DNA from: CAZILN01 sp964540005 | Lineage (GTDB): Bacteria > Bacteroidota > Bacteroidia > Bacteroidales > SM23-62 | Direction: 5' to 3' | Assembly (NCBI GenBank): GCA_964540005.1 | Contig: CAZILN010000060.1 | Coordinates: 1 to 15,226 of the forward strand | Length of the DNA: 15,226 nt | In this document: positions 13,818-15,226 of the stretch, one piece after another | Numbering within the stretch: position 1 is the first letter of the stretch | Layout: each line of letters starts with the position of its first letter | Program-made: the position numbers and the translations under genes | Notes under the pieces: model-generated | What the model was told of the DNA's origin: nothing | What the model saw: the letters and a program-made list of their open reading frames with translations, nothing else | Databases searched by the model: none

Positions 13818-15068
13818 ATGTTAATATATCTGTTTGAATATCTGGACAAGCTGGGAGTCCCGGGAGCGGGAGTCTTCCAGTATATCTCTTTCAGATCTGC
13901 CTTTGCTGTGCTCACCTCCCTGGTGATCTCGATGCTCTTTGGTAAGAGGATTATAGATTTCCTCAGAAAGAAACAAATAGGGGAATCTGTCCGGGATCTC
14001 GGCCTGGAAGGGCAGACACAGAAAGAGGGAACCCCGACCATGGGAGGGATCATCATACTGGCAGCCATACTGGTACCCACCCTGCTGTTCGGTGACCTGA
14101 CAAACATATACGTGATCCTCATGCTGATAACCACCGTATGGTTGGGATTCGTAGGGTTTCTTGATGATTATATCAAGGTCTTCAGGAAAAACAAGAAAGG
14201 GCTGAAAGGGAAAGCCAAGATATTCGGACAGGTGGTACTTGGCTTTATTGTTGGATTGACACTTTTCCTTCATGAGGATGTTATAGTCAGGGAGAAGGTA
14301 TTGTTGACCAGTGGTCAGCCGAAAACCGAGATGGTCCAGGAACCGGATGATGGGGAGCCACGGGAGGTCATTGTTACCAGGGATATAAAATCAACCCGGA
14401 CAACCATTCCCTTTCTGAAGAACAATGAATTCGACTATGCCCGCCTGATAGGCTTCCTGGGTGAAAATGCAGGGCAGTGGGCATGGGTGGTATTAATACT
14501 TGCTGTCATCGTAATTGTTACAGCAGTATCGAACGGGGCAAACATGACCGATGGCCTGGATGGCCTGGCAACCGGCACCTCGGCCATAATCGGGGTCACC
14601 CTGGGTGCGCTGGCCTACCTGTCAGGAAATATCGTCTATTCTGATTACCTGAATATAATGTATATCCCCTATACCGGTGAGCTGGTAATCTTTATGAGTG
14701 CCTTCATAGGCGCCACTGTTGGATTTCTCTGGTATAATTCATATCCGGCACAGGTATTCATGGGAGATACAGGCAGCCTGGCACTGGGTGGCATCATTGC
14801 CGTCTTTGCCATAATAATCCGCAAAGAACTGCTGATACCAATCCTTTGCGGGATATTCCTGGTTGAAAGCCTGTCTGTTGTGATGCAGGTAGGCTATTTT
14901 AAGTATACCCGGAAAAGATTCGGGGTAGGAAAGAGAATTTTTAAAATGGCACCCCTGCATCATCATTATCAGATGCTTGGTTATCCGGAAGCAAAAATTG
15001 TCACCAGGTTCTGGATCGTAGCCATCCTCCTGGCAGTTATAAGTATAGTAACCTTAAAAATCAGATAA
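13818..15068 (+). CDS. mraY: Phospho-MurNAc-pentapeptide-transferase MraY
   Basis: A 416-residue polytopic membrane enzyme that transfers phospho-MurNAc-pentapeptide from UDP to undecaprenyl phosphate, making lipid I on the cytoplasmic face. Catalytic and family motifs are present: KEGTPTMGGIII (69-80), the acidic pair in FLDDYIK (114-120; Asp116/Asp117), NGANMTDGLDGLA (239-251), the catalytic-aspartate loop FMGDTGSLALGG (314-325; Asp317) and MAPLHHHYQMLG (377-388). It is about 55 residues longer than E. coli MraY. The excess is a charged segment at about 152-216 between membrane helices, which I recall as usual in Bacteroidota MraY. The gene follows murE after a repeat-bearing 78-base spacer and precedes murD by 11 bases. 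Confidence 0.97.
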   Translation: MLIYLFEYLDKLGVPGAGVFQYISFRSAFAVLTSLVISMLFGKRIIDFLRKKQIGESVRDLGLEGQTQKEGTPTMGGIIILAAILVPTLLFGDLTNIYVILMLITTVWLGFVGFLDDYIKVFRKNKKGLKGKAKIFGQVVLGFIVGLTLFLHEDVIVREKVLLTSGQPKTEMVQEPDDGEPREVIVTRDIKSTRTTIPFLKNNEFDYARLIGFLGENAGQWAWVVLILAVIVIVTAVSNGANMTDGLDGLATGTSAIIGVTLGALAYLSGNIVYSDYLNIMYIPYTGELVIFMSAFIGATVGFLWYNSYPAQVFMGDTGSLALGGIIAVFAIIIRKELLIPILCGIFLVESLSVVMQVGYFKYTRKRFGVGKRIFKMAPLHHHYQMLGYPEAKIVTRFWIVAILLAVISIVTLKIR

Positions 15069-15079
15069 AGCCTCAATAT

Positions 15080-15226
15080 ATGCCAAAACGAATCGTAATA
15101 CTAGGAGCTGGTGAAAGCGGAACAGGATCAGCTATTTTAGCAAGGAAACAGGGATATGATGTATTTGTCACAGATAATTCCGTTATCAAGCAGAAGTATA
15201 AGGAAATGCTGTTTGAGTATGAGATC
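15080..15226 (+). CDS. murD: UDP-N-acetylmuramoyl-L-alanine--D-glutamate ligase MurD (5' part, cut by window edge)
   Basis: An open frame of 49 codons runs from ATG 15080 to the last base of the window. The protein begins MPKRIVILGAGESGTGSAIL and continues with a KQGYDVFVTD segment, the N-terminal Rossmann-like UMP-binding domain of MurD (IVILGAGESG loop, then a strand ending in the D of VTD). MurD adds D-glutamate to UDP-MurNAc-L-alanine in the cytoplasm. The ATP-binding and catalytic domains are outside the window. Its position, 11 bases after mraY, is the standard dcw order and supports the call. Confidence 0.93.
   Translation, partial: MPKRIVILGAGESGTGSAILARKQGYDVFVTDNSVIKQKYKEMLFEYEI

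Overview
The window looks like chromosomal DNA of a Bacteroidota bacterium, probably from the Bacteroidales/Marinilabiliales side. This is judged from gene content alone: the cell-division order mraZ-rsmH-ftsL-ftsI-murE-mraY-murD, a transpeptidase with a C-terminal PASTA domain, an enlarged MraY, a long PurF-like protein of the Bacteroidota type, and an acyltransferase pair resembling GlsA/GlsB of Bacteroides. Ribosome-binding sites are weak throughout, as is usual in this phylum. No mobile element, tRNA, rRNA or CRISPR array was seen.

Left part (155-3880, minus strand): a 1013-residue CPA1-type Na+/H+ exchanger with a His/Glu-rich periplasmic leader and a cytoplasmic cyclic-nucleotide-binding domain. 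A six-helix membrane protein of unknown function follows with no intergenic base. Centre-left (3987-6375, plus strand): a small secreted SPOR-like protein, then a 633-residue PurF-like amidophosphoribosyltransferase. Its stop codon overlaps the stop codon of the next gene, which is on the opposite strand.

Centre (6372-8260, minus strand): a lysophospholipid-type O-acyltransferase followed by an OlsB-like N-acyltransferase. Together they are predicted to make a diacylated amino-acid lipid (glycine or ornithine lipid).

Right part (8381-15226, plus strand): the dcw cluster. mraZ (its own repressor), rsmH, ftsL-like, ftsI and murE are tightly packed, overlapping or separated by at most 13 bases. 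mraY and the start of murD then follow. Upstream of mraZ are four 10-base units of the form AAAGTG(G/T), which match the known MraZ recognition pattern. Between murE and mraY lies a 78-base gap with a perfect 17-bp inverted repeat over the murE stop codon, followed by degenerate AAGTTCGC-type repeats. It is the only sizeable break in the cluster.

Most of the window is standard core biology. The points most worth checking are the MraZ operator facing the lipid acyltransferase genes, the murE/mraY hairpin and repeat, the cyclic-nucleotide-gated exchanger architecture, and the altered glutaminase site of the PurF-like protein.
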